Assembly (NCBI GenBank): GCA_009837445.1
Contig: VXTM01000025.1
Location: forward strand, 1 to 58,978
Direction: 5' to 3'
Length of the DNA: 58,978 nt
Source: Acidimicrobiaceae bacterium
GTDB lineage: Bacteria > Actinomycetota > Acidimicrobiia > Acidimicrobiales > Aldehydirespiratoraceae
Below the pieces are notes generated by a model that worked only from the letters and a program-made list of their open reading frames with translations, was not told the DNA's origin and searched no databases. The position numbers and the translations under genes were made by a program. This document shows, in pieces, positions 1 through 7,703 of the stretch. Every line of letters starts with the position of its first letter. Position 1 is the stretch's first letter.

Positions 1-17
1 CGGCCGGCGGGTCCTGT

Positions 18-90
18 CGCCGAGCCGAGATGACCGACACGGGCTTCGCCCTATTTCTTGGTCATCATTCGTCGGTCATCTGACTCGGCG
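18..90. repeat. Long interrupted inverted repeat at left edge
   Basis: Two arms pair over 18 bases. The inner 11-bp arms (28-38 and 71-81, AGATGACCGAC / GTCGGTCATCT) are perfect. The outer 7-bp arms (18-24 and 84-90, CGCCGAG / CTCGGCG) are also perfect, separated from the inner arms by a small 3/2-base internal loop. A second hairpin sits inside the 32-base loop. The element lies just past the 3' end of the meaB-like gene and no coding frame could be supported across bases 1-102. It could be a strong terminator structure or a protein-binding palindrome; the function is not known. Confidence 0.6.
41..59 (+). terminator. Intrinsic terminator-like hairpin with T-rich tail
   Basis: GGGC-TTC-GCCC forms a short stem with a three-base loop, followed by TATTTCTT, which is T-rich for this genome. 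It reads as an intrinsic terminator for a rightward gene whose end would lie left of the window. It is nested in the larger inverted repeat at 18-90. The stem is only 4 bp, so strength is uncertain. Confidence 0.4.
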
Positions 91-102
91 CCACCCGCCG
101 GC

Positions 103-1092
103 CTAGCGCTCCGGTCTCTGCTTAGCAGGCTGGTTGCTCAACAGGCGTTTGCTGATCTTGGCCGCTGCGGCGGCTGGGGTCTGGCTGCGTTCGAGTGCCT
201 GCCGGAGTTCAGCGGGTTGGGTGCTCAGGTAGTGCTCGGCGGCGGCGTCCAGGTGCTGCGCGATCCTGTCTTGGACTTCTTGGTGGATCCTGGCTTGGCG
301 TCGGGCTTCCAGTCCACCGGTGGAGGCTAGGTGGGTGCGGTGGTTCTGGATGGCCTGATGGACCTGGTCCATGCCCTCGCCGGTGGTGGCGGTGGTCATG
401 ATGATCTCGGGCCGCCAATGCTGGGTGGCGCCGGTGATATGGCCAAGGTCGAGCATGTGCTCCAGGTCGCGGCGGACATCGTCGGCGCCGGGCCGGTCAG
501 CCTTGTTGACCACCAGCACGTCGGCCACCTCCAGCAGACCGGACTTGTTGGCCTGCACTGCGTCGCCCATGCCGGGGGCGACCATCACGACGGCGGTGTC
601 GGCGGTCCGGGTGACGTCCACCTCCACCTGGCCGACGCCGACCGTCTCGACGACCAAGGGTCCGAAGCCGCACGCCTCGAACAGGCGCAGAGCGCCGGGC
701 ACGGCCAGGGCCAGCCCGCCGGCGTGGCCCCGCGTCGCCATCGACCGGATGAAGGCGCGCCCCGCGGCCACGCCGTCCATGCGGATGCGGTCGCCGAGTA
801 TGGCCCCGCCGCTCAGCGGCGACGATGGGTCCACGGCCAGCACGGCAGGTTGCCCGCCGGCGTCCGCGATCTCCTTCACGAGGTGTCCGACCAGGGTCGA
901 CTTGCCGGTGCCGGGAGCTCCGGTCACGCCGATGACCGGTGCGTCGCCGTGTGCGTGGGGATGGACCAGATCGTCGAGGCCGTGGGCCCCGGCGTCGCCG
1001 CGTTCGGTGAGGGTGAGCAGCTGGCCCAACGCCCGCCGGTCGCCGCTCCGGGCCCGATCCAACAGGTCTGCGGCCGGGCCGGCAGCCGTCAC
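103..1092 (-). CDS. meaB: MeaB/ArgK-family GTPase (B12 acyl-CoA mutase chaperone)
   Basis: G3E-family P-loop GTPase that loads and protects adenosylcobalamin on acyl-CoA mutases. The 329-residue product has the expected size. It shows the Walker A loop GAPGTGKS near residues 56-63, DPSSP and VVMVAPGMGD segments, and the guanine-specificity motif VNKAD. It begins with GTG, whose last bases overlap the TGA stop of the upstream B12-binding subunit (GTGA), so the two are translationally coupled. Together with the next two genes it forms a leftward mutase operon. The role as mutase chaperone is established for the family and fits this context; no unusual residues were noticed. Confidence 0.93.
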   Translation of the reverse strand: MTAAGPAADLLDRARSGDRRALGQLLTLTERGDAGAHGLDDLVHPHAHGDAPVIGVTGAPGTGKSTLVGHLVKEIADAGGQPAVLAVDPSSPLSGGAILGDRIRMDGVAAGRAFIRSMATRGHAGGLALAVPGALRLFEACGFGPLVVETVGVGQVEVDVTRTADTAVVMVAPGMGDAVQANKSGLLEVADVLVVNKADRPGADDVRRDLEHMLDLGHITGATQHWRPEIIMTTATTGEGMDQVHQAIQNHRTHLASTGGLEARRQARIHQEVQDRIAQHLDAAAEHYLSTQPAELRQALERSQTPAAAAAKISKRLLSNQPAKQRPER

Positions 1093-1514
1093 GCGACGGA
1101 CCGGCGAATCGCGCCGGCGACCTCGACGGCCGAAGCCCCCGGATGCAGCACCGCGCTGATGCCCAGTTCCTTGAGGGTGGCTACGTCTGCGTCGGGCACA
1201 ATCCCGCCGATCACCACGGGCACATCCAGCCCGGAGTCGGCCAGGGCCTGCAGGATGCGGGGCGCCAGGGCCAGATGGCCTGCGTTGTGCATCGACAGCC
1301 CGATCACGTCGGCGTCCTCCTGCTCCACCGCCGCGATCACCGACTCTGTGGTCTGGCGCAGACCCAGATAGATCACCTCCATACCGGCATCGCGCAGCAT
1401 CCGGGCCACCACCTTGAGGCCCCGGTCGTGGCCGTCCAGCCCCAGCTTGGCCAGCACCACCCGGATCGGAGCCTCGCGCCCGGCGCCGCGCTGGCCCTGA
1501 CTCTCAACCATCAT
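1089..1514 (-). CDS. B12-binding small subunit of acyl-CoA mutase
   Basis: Stand-alone cobalamin-binding domain of 141 residues. It carries the DGHDRG sequence (the DxHxxG motif), with His29 as the expected lower axial ligand of cobalt, followed by GLRQTTES and a GGIVP-like glycine stretch typical of the Rossmann-like B12 fold. In classical methylmalonyl-CoA mutases this domain is fused to the C-terminus of the large subunit. Separate large and small subunits are typical of isobutyryl-, 2-hydroxyisobutyryl- and archaeal-type mutases. It lies 37 nt downstream of the large subunit and overlaps meaB by 4 nt. No clear Shine-Dalgarno sequence was seen; the start could be either of the two adjacent ATGs. 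Confidence 0.92.
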   Translation of the reverse strand: MMVESQGQRGAGREAPIRVVLAKLGLDGHDRGLKVVARMLRDAGMEVIYLGLRQTTESVIAAVEQEDADVIGLSMHNAGHLALAPRILQALADSGLDVPVVIGGIVPDADVATLKELGISAVLHPGASAVEVAGAIRRSVA

Positions 1515-1551
1515 CGCCCGGCATCATTGCTGGAATGGTCATCCGGTATCG

Positions 1552-3189
1552 CTAGACGATGGCCTGTTCGACGTAGCGGCCGAACACTCCGGCCAGTGTG
1601 TCGCAGATCTCGCCCTCGGTGGCGTAGGCGTTGACTGCGTCGATCACCGGCGGCATGAGGTTGGTGTTGGGGTCATCGGCCGCCTGACCCACGGCTTCTA
1701 GGGCGCGGCGCACGGCCTCGTCGTCTCGGGCCTGCTTGACCGCGGCGAGGCGTTTGAGCTGGAGGTCCTCGGTGTCCTGCTCGATGCGCAGCAGGTTGGT
1801 TCCATTGCCCTCGCCGTCGTCGCCGTCATTGCCCTGAGTGAAGGCGTTTACGCCGACGATGATGCGGGTGCCCTCGTTGACCTCGCGCTCGAAGCGGTAT
1901 GCGGAGTCGGCGATGCCGCCCACGAACCAGCCGTTGTCGATGCCCTCGTAGACGCCTTCGAGGATGGACCCTTCGCCCAGTTCCAGGAGGTGGTCGAGTA
2001 TCTCGACGGCCCGCCGCTCCATCTCGTCGGTCATCCACTCGACGTAGGCCGAGCCGCCGAGGGGATCGGCCACGCTGGCCACGCCGGTCTCATGGGCCAC
2101 GATCTGCTGGGAGCGCAAGGCGATGCGGGCCGCCTTCTCGGTGGGCAGGGCCAGGGCCTCGTCGAAGGCGTCGGTGTGAAGGGACTGGGTTCCTCCCAGC
2201 ACGCCGGCCAGCGCCTGGATCGCAACCCGGGCGATGTTGATCTCGGGCTGCTGGGCAGTGAGCGACACCCCCGCGGTCTGGGTGTGGAACCGGCACATGA
2301 GGCTGCGCTCGCTGGTGGCGCCGTAGCGCTCCTTCATCCAGGTGGCCCAGATGCGTCTGGCTGCCCGGAACTTGCCGATCTCCTCGAAGAAGTCGCTGTG
2401 GCTGTTGAAGAAGAAGCTGAGCCGGCTGGCGAAGTCGTCGATGCCGAGGCCAGCGGCCCGGGCCGCCTCCACGTAGGCGAAGCCGTTGGCCAGGGTGAAG
2501 CCCAGTTCCTGCGCGGCGGTCGATCCGGCCTCGCGGATGTGGTAGCCGGAGATCGACACCGGGTGCCACCGGGGCATCTCGGCGGCGGTGAAGCGCATCA
2601 TGTCGGTGACGATGCGCATCGATGGCCGGGGCGGGAAGATGTACTCCTTCTGGGCCTGGTACTCCTTGAGGATGTCGTTCTGGATGGTTCCCGACAGGTG
2701 GGTCCGGTCCACGCCGGTCTTGTCTCCGACCGCGATGTACTGGGCGAGGGCCACGATGGCGGGGCCGTTGATGGTCATCGAGGTGGACACCGCGCCCAGG
2801 TCTATGTCGGCGAAGAGGTCCTCCATGTCGGCCAGGGTGTCGACAGCCACGCCGGCCCGGCCGACCTCGCCGGCCGACCACACCTCGTCGTCGGAGTCGC
2901 GGCCCATGAGGGTGGGCATGTCGAAAGCGGTGGACAGCCCGGTGCCGCCGTGGTGCAGGATGTCCTTGAACCGGCCGTTGGTGTCCACCGCGGTCCCGAA
3001 CCCGGCGAACATTCGCATGGTCCATAGACGGCTGCGGTACATCTCGGGGTAGATGCCCCGGGTGTAGGGATACTGCCCGGGCATCGGCCCGTCGCCGTAG
3101 ACCGGGTCAACGGGAACCCCCGACATCGTCGTGAACGATCGTCGTGTTGCAGGTGTCGCAGGTGTCTCCGGGGATTGTCGAGCATCCAC
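1552..3189 (-). CDS. Acyl-CoA mutase large subunit (methylmalonyl-CoA mutase family)
   Basis: TIM-barrel subunit of a B12-dependent mutase that isomerises a CoA thioester by a radical mechanism. The 545 residues cover the substrate domain only. Family landmarks are RMFAGFG, STAFDMPTLMG, SGTIQNDILKEYQAQK, SISGYHIREAG and GGTQSLHTDAFDEA. Substrate-pocket positions are Phe61, Ala88 and Gln180. By recalled alignment, methylmalonyl-CoA mutase has Tyr and Arg at the first and third, and 2-hydroxyisobutyryl-CoA mutase has Ile, Asp and Gln. The pattern resembles isobutyryl-CoA-type mutases, so a plain methylmalonyl-CoA mutase label is doubtful. GTG 3189 is chosen because CATAAT lies exactly 6 nt upstream (leaderless); Met22 (3126) is an alternative. 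Confidence 0.88.
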   Translation of the reverse strand: MDARQSPETPATPATRRSFTTMSGVPVDPVYGDGPMPGQYPYTRGIYPEMYRSRLWTMRMFAGFGTAVDTNGRFKDILHHGGTGLSTAFDMPTLMGRDSDDEVWSAGEVGRAGVAVDTLADMEDLFADIDLGAVSTSMTINGPAIVALAQYIAVGDKTGVDRTHLSGTIQNDILKEYQAQKEYIFPPRPSMRIVTDMMRFTAAEMPRWHPVSISGYHIREAGSTAAQELGFTLANGFAYVEAARAAGLGIDDFASRLSFFFNSHSDFFEEIGKFRAARRIWATWMKERYGATSERSLMCRFHTQTAGVSLTAQQPEINIARVAIQALAGVLGGTQSLHTDAFDEALALPTEKAARIALRSQQIVAHETGVASVADPLGGSAYVEWMTDEMERRAVEILDHLLELGEGSILEGVYEGIDNGWFVGGIADSAYRFEREVNEGTRIIVGVNAFTQGNDGDDGEGNGTNLLRIEQDTEDLQLKRLAAVKQARDDEAVRRALEAVGQAADDPNTNLMPPVIDAVNAYATEGEICDTLAGVFGRYVEQAIV

Positions 3190-3203
3190 GCGTCAATTAT
3201 GGT
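3175..3203. promoter_or_regulatory. Overlapping divergent -10 boxes for mutase and ppk2
   Basis: Rightward: TTGTCG (3175-3180), 17-nt spacer, TATGGT (3198-3203), 6 nt, ATG of ppk2. Leftward: CATAAT on the minus strand (3196-3201), 6 nt, GTG of the mutase. The two -10 hexamers share 4 bp, so RNA polymerase could open DNA for only one direction at a time. Only 20 bp separate the two start codons, which leaves no room for ribosome-binding sites and implies two leaderless mRNAs. Confidence 0.6.
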
Positions 3204-3209
3204 CGGTTC

Positions 3210-4055
3210 ATGGGCGATGGCGGCGTCGAGCCAACCGTCTACGAGTCGCTGGCGGATGAGCGGGAGCCCCGCGCACGTAAGCGGATCAAGGCCAAGGACT
3301 ACGAGCGGGAGCTCGCTCACCTGCAGGAGGAACTGGTTCGCCTGCAGCGCTGGATCCGCCACAAGGGCCTGAAGGTGGTGGTGATCTTCGAGGGCCGGGA
3401 CGCGGCCGGCAAGGGTGGTGTCATCAAGCGGATCACCGAGCGGCTCAACCCCCGGGTGGTGCGGGTGGTGGCCTTGGGCACGCCCAGCGACCGCGAGAAG
3501 ACGCAGTGGTGGTTCCAGCGCTATGTGGCCGAGTTGCCGGCCGCGGGGGAGATGGTCCTGTTCGACCGCAGCTGGTACAACCGGGGGCTGGTCGAGCCGG
3601 TAATGGGGTTCTGCACCGAGGAGGAGTACCGCGAGTTCCTGCGGTCGTGCCCGGAATTCGAGCGGATGCTGGTGCGGTCGGGGATCATCCTGATCAAGTA
3701 CTGGTTCTCGGTCAGCGACGCCGAGCAGGAGCGGCGGTTCCAGAGCCGGATCGCGGATCCGCTCAAGCGCTGGAAGCTGTCGCCCATGGACGTGCAGGGT
3801 CGGGCCCGGTGGGTGGACTTCTCCAAGGCCAAGGACACCCTGTTCGCCCACACCGACATCAAGCAGGCCCCGTGGTACGTGGTGGACGCCGACTCCAAGA
3901 AGGCGGCCCGGCTGAACTGCATCTCGCACCTGCTGTCGATGATCCCGTACGAGACGGTCCCCTGGGAGGACGTCGAGTTGCCCGAGCGCCAGTCGGGCGT
4001 GGGCTATGTGAGGCCGCCGATCTCGGACCAGACGTTCGTGCCCGAGGTCTACTGA
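3210..4055 (+). CDS. ppk2: Polyphosphate kinase 2 family protein
   Basis: PPK2-family enzymes transfer phosphate between polyphosphate and nucleotides. The 281-residue, single-domain length fits class I PPK2. Visible motifs are the Walker A-like GRDAAGKGG, the Walker B-like LFDRSWYNRG, and the lid-region RIADPLKRWKLSPMD. A basic, helical N-terminus (ARKRIKAKDYERELAHLQ) precedes the kinase core. ATG 3210 is set by TATGGT 6 nt upstream with TTGTCG 17 nt before that. An earlier in-frame start would run into the divergent mutase start region and is rejected. Direction of the reaction (NDP or NMP phosphorylation) cannot be read from sequence. Confidence 0.93.
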   Translation: MGDGGVEPTVYESLADEREPRARKRIKAKDYERELAHLQEELVRLQRWIRHKGLKVVVIFEGRDAAGKGGVIKRITERLNPRVVRVVALGTPSDREKTQWWFQRYVAELPAAGEMVLFDRSWYNRGLVEPVMGFCTEEEYREFLRSCPEFERMLVRSGIILIKYWFSVSDAEQERRFQSRIADPLKRWKLSPMDVQGRARWVDFSKAKDTLFAHTDIKQAPWYVVDADSKKAARLNCISHLLSMIPYETVPWEDVELPERQSGVGYVRPPISDQTFVPEVY

Positions 4056-4087
4056 ATCCCAGGCACCGGGCTTGAGTCAGCCTGCCC

Positions 4088-4780
4088 TTAGCTGACGTTG
4101 TCGTGCAGCAATGCGAGCGTGCGGGACCAGGCGGTGTGCCAGGCGGCCTCGTTGTAGGTGCCGAGGGGGTCCTCCCAGTTGCCGAAGCCGTGGCCGGTGC
4201 CCTCGTAGCTGTGGAACACGACGTCCTTGCCCATGTCTCGCAGCTGCTGGGCCAGCGCTTCGCAGGCGTCGGGCGGGAAGAAGTCGTCGCTGCCCGCCAT
4301 GTGGCCCTCGACCTTGGCGCTGAGGTTGCTCCAGTCGAGCGAGTCGTCGCCGAGGGGCGCGCCGTAGAACGGGGCCGCGGCCGACACCCGGTCGCCGGCG
4401 ATTGCGGCGATGCGCAGGGTGAGCAGCCCGCCCATGCAGAAGCCAGTGACGCCGACGGTGGACGAGGAGCAGGCGTCGTGGCCCAGCAGGTAGTCGATGG
4501 CGGCGGACATGTCCCGGGCGGCCCGCTCGGGCGGCAGGCTGGTCATCAGCGCGCCGGCCTTGTCCATCTCGGTGTGGGTGGCCATCTCGCCCTGGTACAG
4601 GTCGGGTGCGAGCGCGGTGAAGCCCTCTTCGGCCAGCAGGTCGCAGACCCCCTTGATCTGGGGCACCAGCCCCCACCATTCCTGCAGCACGATCACGCCG
4701 GGGCCCGAGCCCCCAGCGGCGGCTGCCACATAGCCACGGGCCGTCGATCCATTGGCGGCGAACTCCACCATCTCACCCAT
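4088..4780 (-). CDS. Dienelactone hydrolase family protein
   Basis: Alpha/beta-hydrolase of 230 residues. It resembles dienelactone hydrolases, which open lactone intermediates of aromatic degradation, although many relatives act on other esters. Visible are the oxyanion region VLQEWWGL, the nucleophile elbow GFCMGG (catalytic Cys), the acid-region SDDFFP and the histidine in GTGHGFGN, giving a Cys-His-Asp triad. ATG 4780 is chosen because AAGGAG lies 9 nt upstream; the ATG at 4789 would abut the same GGAG. It follows the DUF222/HNH gene on the same strand but is separated from it by about 300 bp of repeats, so co-transcription is uncertain. Confidence 0.88.
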   Translation of the reverse strand: MGEMVEFAANGSTARGYVAAAAGGSGPGVIVLQEWWGLVPQIKGVCDLLAEEGFTALAPDLYQGEMATHTEMDKAGALMTSLPPERAARDMSAAIDYLLGHDACSSSTVGVTGFCMGGLLTLRIAAIAGDRVSAAAPFYGAPLGDDSLDWSNLSAKVEGHMAGSDDFFPPDACEALAQQLRDMGKDVVFHSYEGTGHGFGNWEDPLGTYNEAAWHTAWSRTLALLHDNVS

Positions 4781-4832
4781 CGGTTGCATCTCCTTGGTTC
4801 GTCGGGATCTCGCGGGCCGCAATCCTGCCAGA

Positions 4833-5089
4833 CTCACCGCCGCGCTGCTCATCCTGCCGCCGCGAAGCTGGGAGCGAACGGCAGCGCTCGCCAAAGCGCC
4901 CTATAGCTCACCGCGCGGCTTCTCCTGCCGCCGCGAGGCTGGCGGCGGACTCCAGCTGTCGCCGAAGCGCCCGAGGCTCACCGCCGCGCTGCTCATCCTG
5001 CCGTCGCGAGGCTGGCGGCGGACTCCAGCTGTCGCCGAAGCGCCCGAGGCTCACCGCGCGGCTTCTCGCCCTGCCGCTCGACCGCTAGG
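4833..5089. repeat. Imperfect tandem repeat, about 73-bp period, 3.5 copies
   Basis: Units start at 4833, 4907, 4977 and 5050, giving periods of 74, 70 and 73, each opening with CTCACCG. The unit heads alternate: copies 1 and 3 continue CGCGCTGCTCATCCTGCCG, while copies 2 and 4 continue CGCGGCTTCTC. Copies 2 and 3 share a nearly identical 46-base tail. The last copy is truncated and contains the stop codon of the DUF222/HNH gene. The array fills almost all of the roughly 300-bp gap before the dienelactone hydrolase start. No coding frame is supported in it. Confidence 0.75.
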
Positions 5090-6404
5090 TGAGGGCGAAC
5101 AGCCGGCCACCCTTCGCCAGCGAGGGCGTATCTGGCGAGTTGATTCCTGACGCCGGAGGGTCGGGGGCTCGCGCTGGACAGTGCCTTCCCGCTGGGCTCA
5201 CGTCGGGCACTGGAGGGTCGGGGGCGCGGGCAGGGCCGTGGTTGATGCCGCCCGGGGGATGGAGGGTGCGCTTTCCCGGGGGACCGTGGATCCGCCAGCC
5301 GAAGTGGTGGATCTTGTTGTGGCAGTGCCAGCAGGCGGGTACGAGGTTGTCGATGTCGGTCGGACCGCCCTGTGAGACTGGTTCGACGTGGTGGGCTTGG
5401 GTCATGTCGAAGTCGGCCCCGCAGGCGAAGCAGCCTCCGTAGATGGCCTTGAGCGCCTTGAGCTGTGTAGCGGTTGCGGTGCGTTTGCTGTGTCCCTGCC
5501 ACAACAGAACGCCGCGCCGGTCATAGATGGTGGGCGTGATCAGCGAGTTGCAGGTGAGCTCTTCGAGCACTGAGCGAGGTAGCCGGTCCCCGCCCGGTAT
5601 CTCGGCGATGAGCTGTCCGGTTTCGTCGTCGAAGTGCGCGACCACGCAGATATCCGCATAAGGCTTGCCGCCACCGGCGCTGTCGTTGGCGTTGGATGTG
5701 AGTTGATCGAGGGCGTCGGCCAGGCACTGGTCGAAGCTGCGCCTCTCGTCGCTGTGGCTGGCCTTCTTCTTGTCGGTGGCGTGCATGCGGGCGGCCTCGG
5801 CCCGCAGCCGGTTGCCGATGCGGCGTCCGGTCACCGCGTCGAACTCGCCGCGAAGATGCACCATCCCGTCATCGCCGTCCCACAGCCGCACCCGTCTCCG
5901 GGCCCTCTGGCGGGCGTACTCGGACTCTCCGTTGTCCCCTTGACGCTCGACGGCCCAGCGGCGGGCCTCACGGCCGAAGTCCTCAGGCCGCATGGTCTCT
6001 GCCTTTGCCAGCAGTTCGCCGTCTGATGCGACATCCTCGGCGCTGGTCTTCTCGACAGCCTCAGCCAGCCGCTTGGCGTTGGCCGTCGACACCCGGCCTC
6101 CGGCCACGGCGTCGCGCAGCCGTGGCGTCTTGCTCAAGGTCTCGGCCGTCTTGACCTGGCTGCGGGCCTCATGCCGAGACAGGCCAGCGCCGGCGGCCAG
6201 CGCTTCAGCGCCGCCGTCGCCGTGACGCTCCCGGCCCGCGACCGAGGCCGCGGCCGAAACCTGGAACGCCGCGTTCACGCCGGCGATGACCTTGGAGATC
6301 TCCAAGCCCTCGCGCAGTTCCGAGCAGGACGCCGCCCCTTCGTCGGCGCAGGCCAGCATCTCCTTCACCGCGGCCTCAGCCCGTTGGGCGGCTTCGATCA
6401 ACAT
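5085..6404 (-). CDS. DUF222 / HNH endonuclease domain protein
   Basis: The 439-residue protein has the two-part layout of the actinobacterial 13E12-type family: an alpha-helical DUF222 region (about residues 1-290) and a C-terminal HNH nuclease. The HNH core reads CFACGADF, AHHVEPVSQGG, DNLVPACWHCHNKIHH, with the Cys pairs and histidines needed for zinc and metal binding. The far C-terminus is low-complexity and contains two near-copies of PARAPDPP. ATG 6404 is chosen because TTGACA, an 18-nt spacer and CATGAT end 6 nt before it; longer N-terminal extensions would cross this promoter. The cellular role of the family is unclear; members are often multicopy. Confidence 0.88.
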   Translation of the reverse strand: MLIEAAQRAEAAVKEMLACADEGAASCSELREGLEISKVIAGVNAAFQVSAAASVAGRERHGDGGAEALAAGAGLSRHEARSQVKTAETLSKTPRLRDAVAGGRVSTANAKRLAEAVEKTSAEDVASDGELLAKAETMRPEDFGREARRWAVERQGDNGESEYARQRARRRVRLWDGDDGMVHLRGEFDAVTGRRIGNRLRAEAARMHATDKKKASHSDERRSFDQCLADALDQLTSNANDSAGGGKPYADICVVAHFDDETGQLIAEIPGGDRLPRSVLEELTCNSLITPTIYDRRGVLLWQGHSKRTATATQLKALKAIYGGCFACGADFDMTQAHHVEPVSQGGPTDIDNLVPACWHCHNKIHHFGWRIHGPPGKRTLHPPGGINHGPARAPDPPVPDVSPAGRHCPARAPDPPASGINSPDTPSLAKGGRLFALT

Positions 6405-6410
6405 GCACAC

Positions 6411-6440
6411 ATCATGCCATAGAGGTATGACATCTGTCAA
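6411..6440 (-). promoter_or_regulatory. Promoter of DUF222/HNH gene (leaderless)
   Basis: On the minus strand TTGACA (6435-6440, a perfect -35) is followed by an 18-nt spacer and CATGAT (6411-6416). The ATG at 6404 begins 6 nt after the -10 box, so transcription should start at or next to the start codon. The surrounding stretch is AT-rich for this genome. Confidence 0.6.
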
Positions 6441-6542
6441 GTCTTTCCATGTTATTACAAGATAAATTTGGTGATCCGATCCGTTCAGTGGGAGCGGCGG
6501 ACGGCCGCGCCGGGCCTGTCGGGGTGCGGGTACGGTGAGCCT

Positions 6543-7028
6543 GTGAGCCCGAACACTGGCCGTGCCCTGCCGGGCGGTGGCGACGGACCCATGGCAGACA
6601 TCGAAGAGATTCGCAAGCTCAAGGCGCGCTACTTTCGCCTGCTCGACCACCAGGACTGGCAGGGTTTGAGCGACGTGTTCGCCCCGGACGCGCGGATCGA
6701 TGTGTCGAGCAGCACTGTCAGCGGCTCGGGCCGGGGCGTCTACAGCAGCCGCGACAGCTTCGTTGACACGGTGTCAAAGCTCCTGCACGGTGCGGTCACC
6801 GTCCATCATGGCCACACCGAGGAGATCGAGCTGACCGGTGCCGACAGCGCTTCGGGCGTGTGGGCTATGGAGGACCGTATCTGGTTTCCCGAGGGGAGCC
6901 CGGTCCGAACCCTCTGGGGCGCAGGCTGGTACGAGGAGGAGTACGAGCGTGTCGATGGACGCTGGCGGATCAAGCGCATGGTGCTGCGCCGCCAGCGGCT
7001 GGAGCTCGACGGAAACCCGATTGACTAG
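6543..7028 (+). CDS. NTF2-like (SnoaL-type) nuclear transport factor 2 family protein
   Basis: Small alpha+beta cone-fold protein of 161 residues. The recognisable opening is ADIEEIRKLKARYFRLLDHQDW, split here as ADIEEIRKLKARYF and RLLDHQDW, with DVFAPDARIDVSSS, a VHHGHTEEIELTG strand, and a C-terminal WYEEEYERVDGRWRIKRM strand. Members include isomerases, dehydratases and non-catalytic binding proteins, so no reaction is assigned. GTG 6543 is preferred because TACGGT lies 6 nt upstream; ATG 6591, nearer the conserved domain, is the alternative. It is divergent from the HNH gene, 138 bp away. Confidence 0.75.
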   Translation: MSPNTGRALPGGGDGPMADIEEIRKLKARYFRLLDHQDWQGLSDVFAPDARIDVSSSTVSGSGRGVYSSRDSFVDTVSKLLHGAVTVHHGHTEEIELTGADSASGVWAMEDRIWFPEGSPVRTLWGAGWYEEEYERVDGRWRIKRMVLRRQRLELDGNPID

Positions 7029-7157
7029 ACGCGTTCCCGCAGCCGCGCCGCAATCCAGGCCGGACCGGGGTATGGCCGGAGCTGCACCGCACCGGGCCTG
7101 GACAGGCGCTCGACAGCCGTTTCGCCGCGATCTGATTCGAAGTCAGTGGCCATCCGG

Positions 7158-7595
7158 CTAGTCCTCCAATCCGTCGTCCGTGTCCAGACCGGCGGGTTGG
7201 TCGGTGAGGTGGTCCCAGACTTTGGGGGGTGCAGTGGCCCAGATGGTCACGCCGTAGGTCCACATCACGCCGCCGACACCCTCCAGGCCGCGCTGCCCGT
7301 ACAGGTAGTAGCTGCACGTCATGCCGGTGTCGGGGTCGGCCGGGTCGTAGCGGCGGGCCTCCTCGCACTTGATCAGGTCGTCCCAGGTGGGCCCGCCCGC
7401 TGGCACGTTCAGGCGCAGATACTCACGCCTCTCCGGATCGTGGGCGTGGTGGCCGAGAGCTTCCATCGCGCATCGCAGGATGGCCGAGCGCGCCTCGGCG
7501 ACCGTCTCGACGGCGAAGGGATGGTCCTCCAACATCACGCAGCCCGTCAAGCTGCCCAGCTTGAGCTCGAAGCCCGTCTCGAAGTCTGATGCCAT
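7158..7595 (-). CDS. Hypothetical protein, 145 aa
   Basis: I do not recognise a family. The product is soluble-looking and acidic (ending DTDDGLED), with several aromatics and two cysteines (SLTGCVML and GMTCSYYLYG). It has no signal peptide or membrane segment. The start ATG 7595 is supported by TACTGT located 7 nt upstream, the same leaderless arrangement seen at many genes in this window. It sits downstream of and on the same strand as the TauD-type dioxygenase, about 108 bp away. Steady codon-position bias and the promoter argue for a real gene. Confidence 0.6.
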   Translation of the reverse strand: MASDFETGFELKLGSLTGCVMLEDHPFAVETVAEARSAILRCAMEALGHHAHDPERREYLRLNVPAGGPTWDDLIKCEEARRYDPADPDTGMTCSYYLYGQRGLEGVGGVMWTYGVTIWATAPPKVWDHLTDQPAGLDTDDGLED

Positions 7596-7703
7596 GACGG
7601 CCACAGTACGGACCGGGTGTGACAGCCAGGATCGGACGTTGATGAGAGAAGGATTCGATGCGGAAGTGCCCGCGGCCGACGCAGGAACGGACAGGTACTG
7701 GGA

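Noticed and set aside
2090..3025. Long open frames in alternative frames and antisense to the mutase (and similar ones in most large genes)
   Set aside because: Typical of very GC-rich coding DNA; translations are Arg/Pro/Ala-rich without motifs, and the sense frame has clear family motifs.
3144..3209. Extended N-terminus for ppk2
   Set aside because: The extension would overlap the divergent mutase start and the -10 boxes; ATG 3210 has a perfectly spaced box and the family core begins after it.
5085..6404. DUF222/HNH gene as part of a mobile element or intron-encoded homing endonuclease
   Set aside because: No terminal repeats, transposase, intron boundaries or interrupted host gene; treated as a stand-alone gene, with the neighbouring tandem repeats reported separately.
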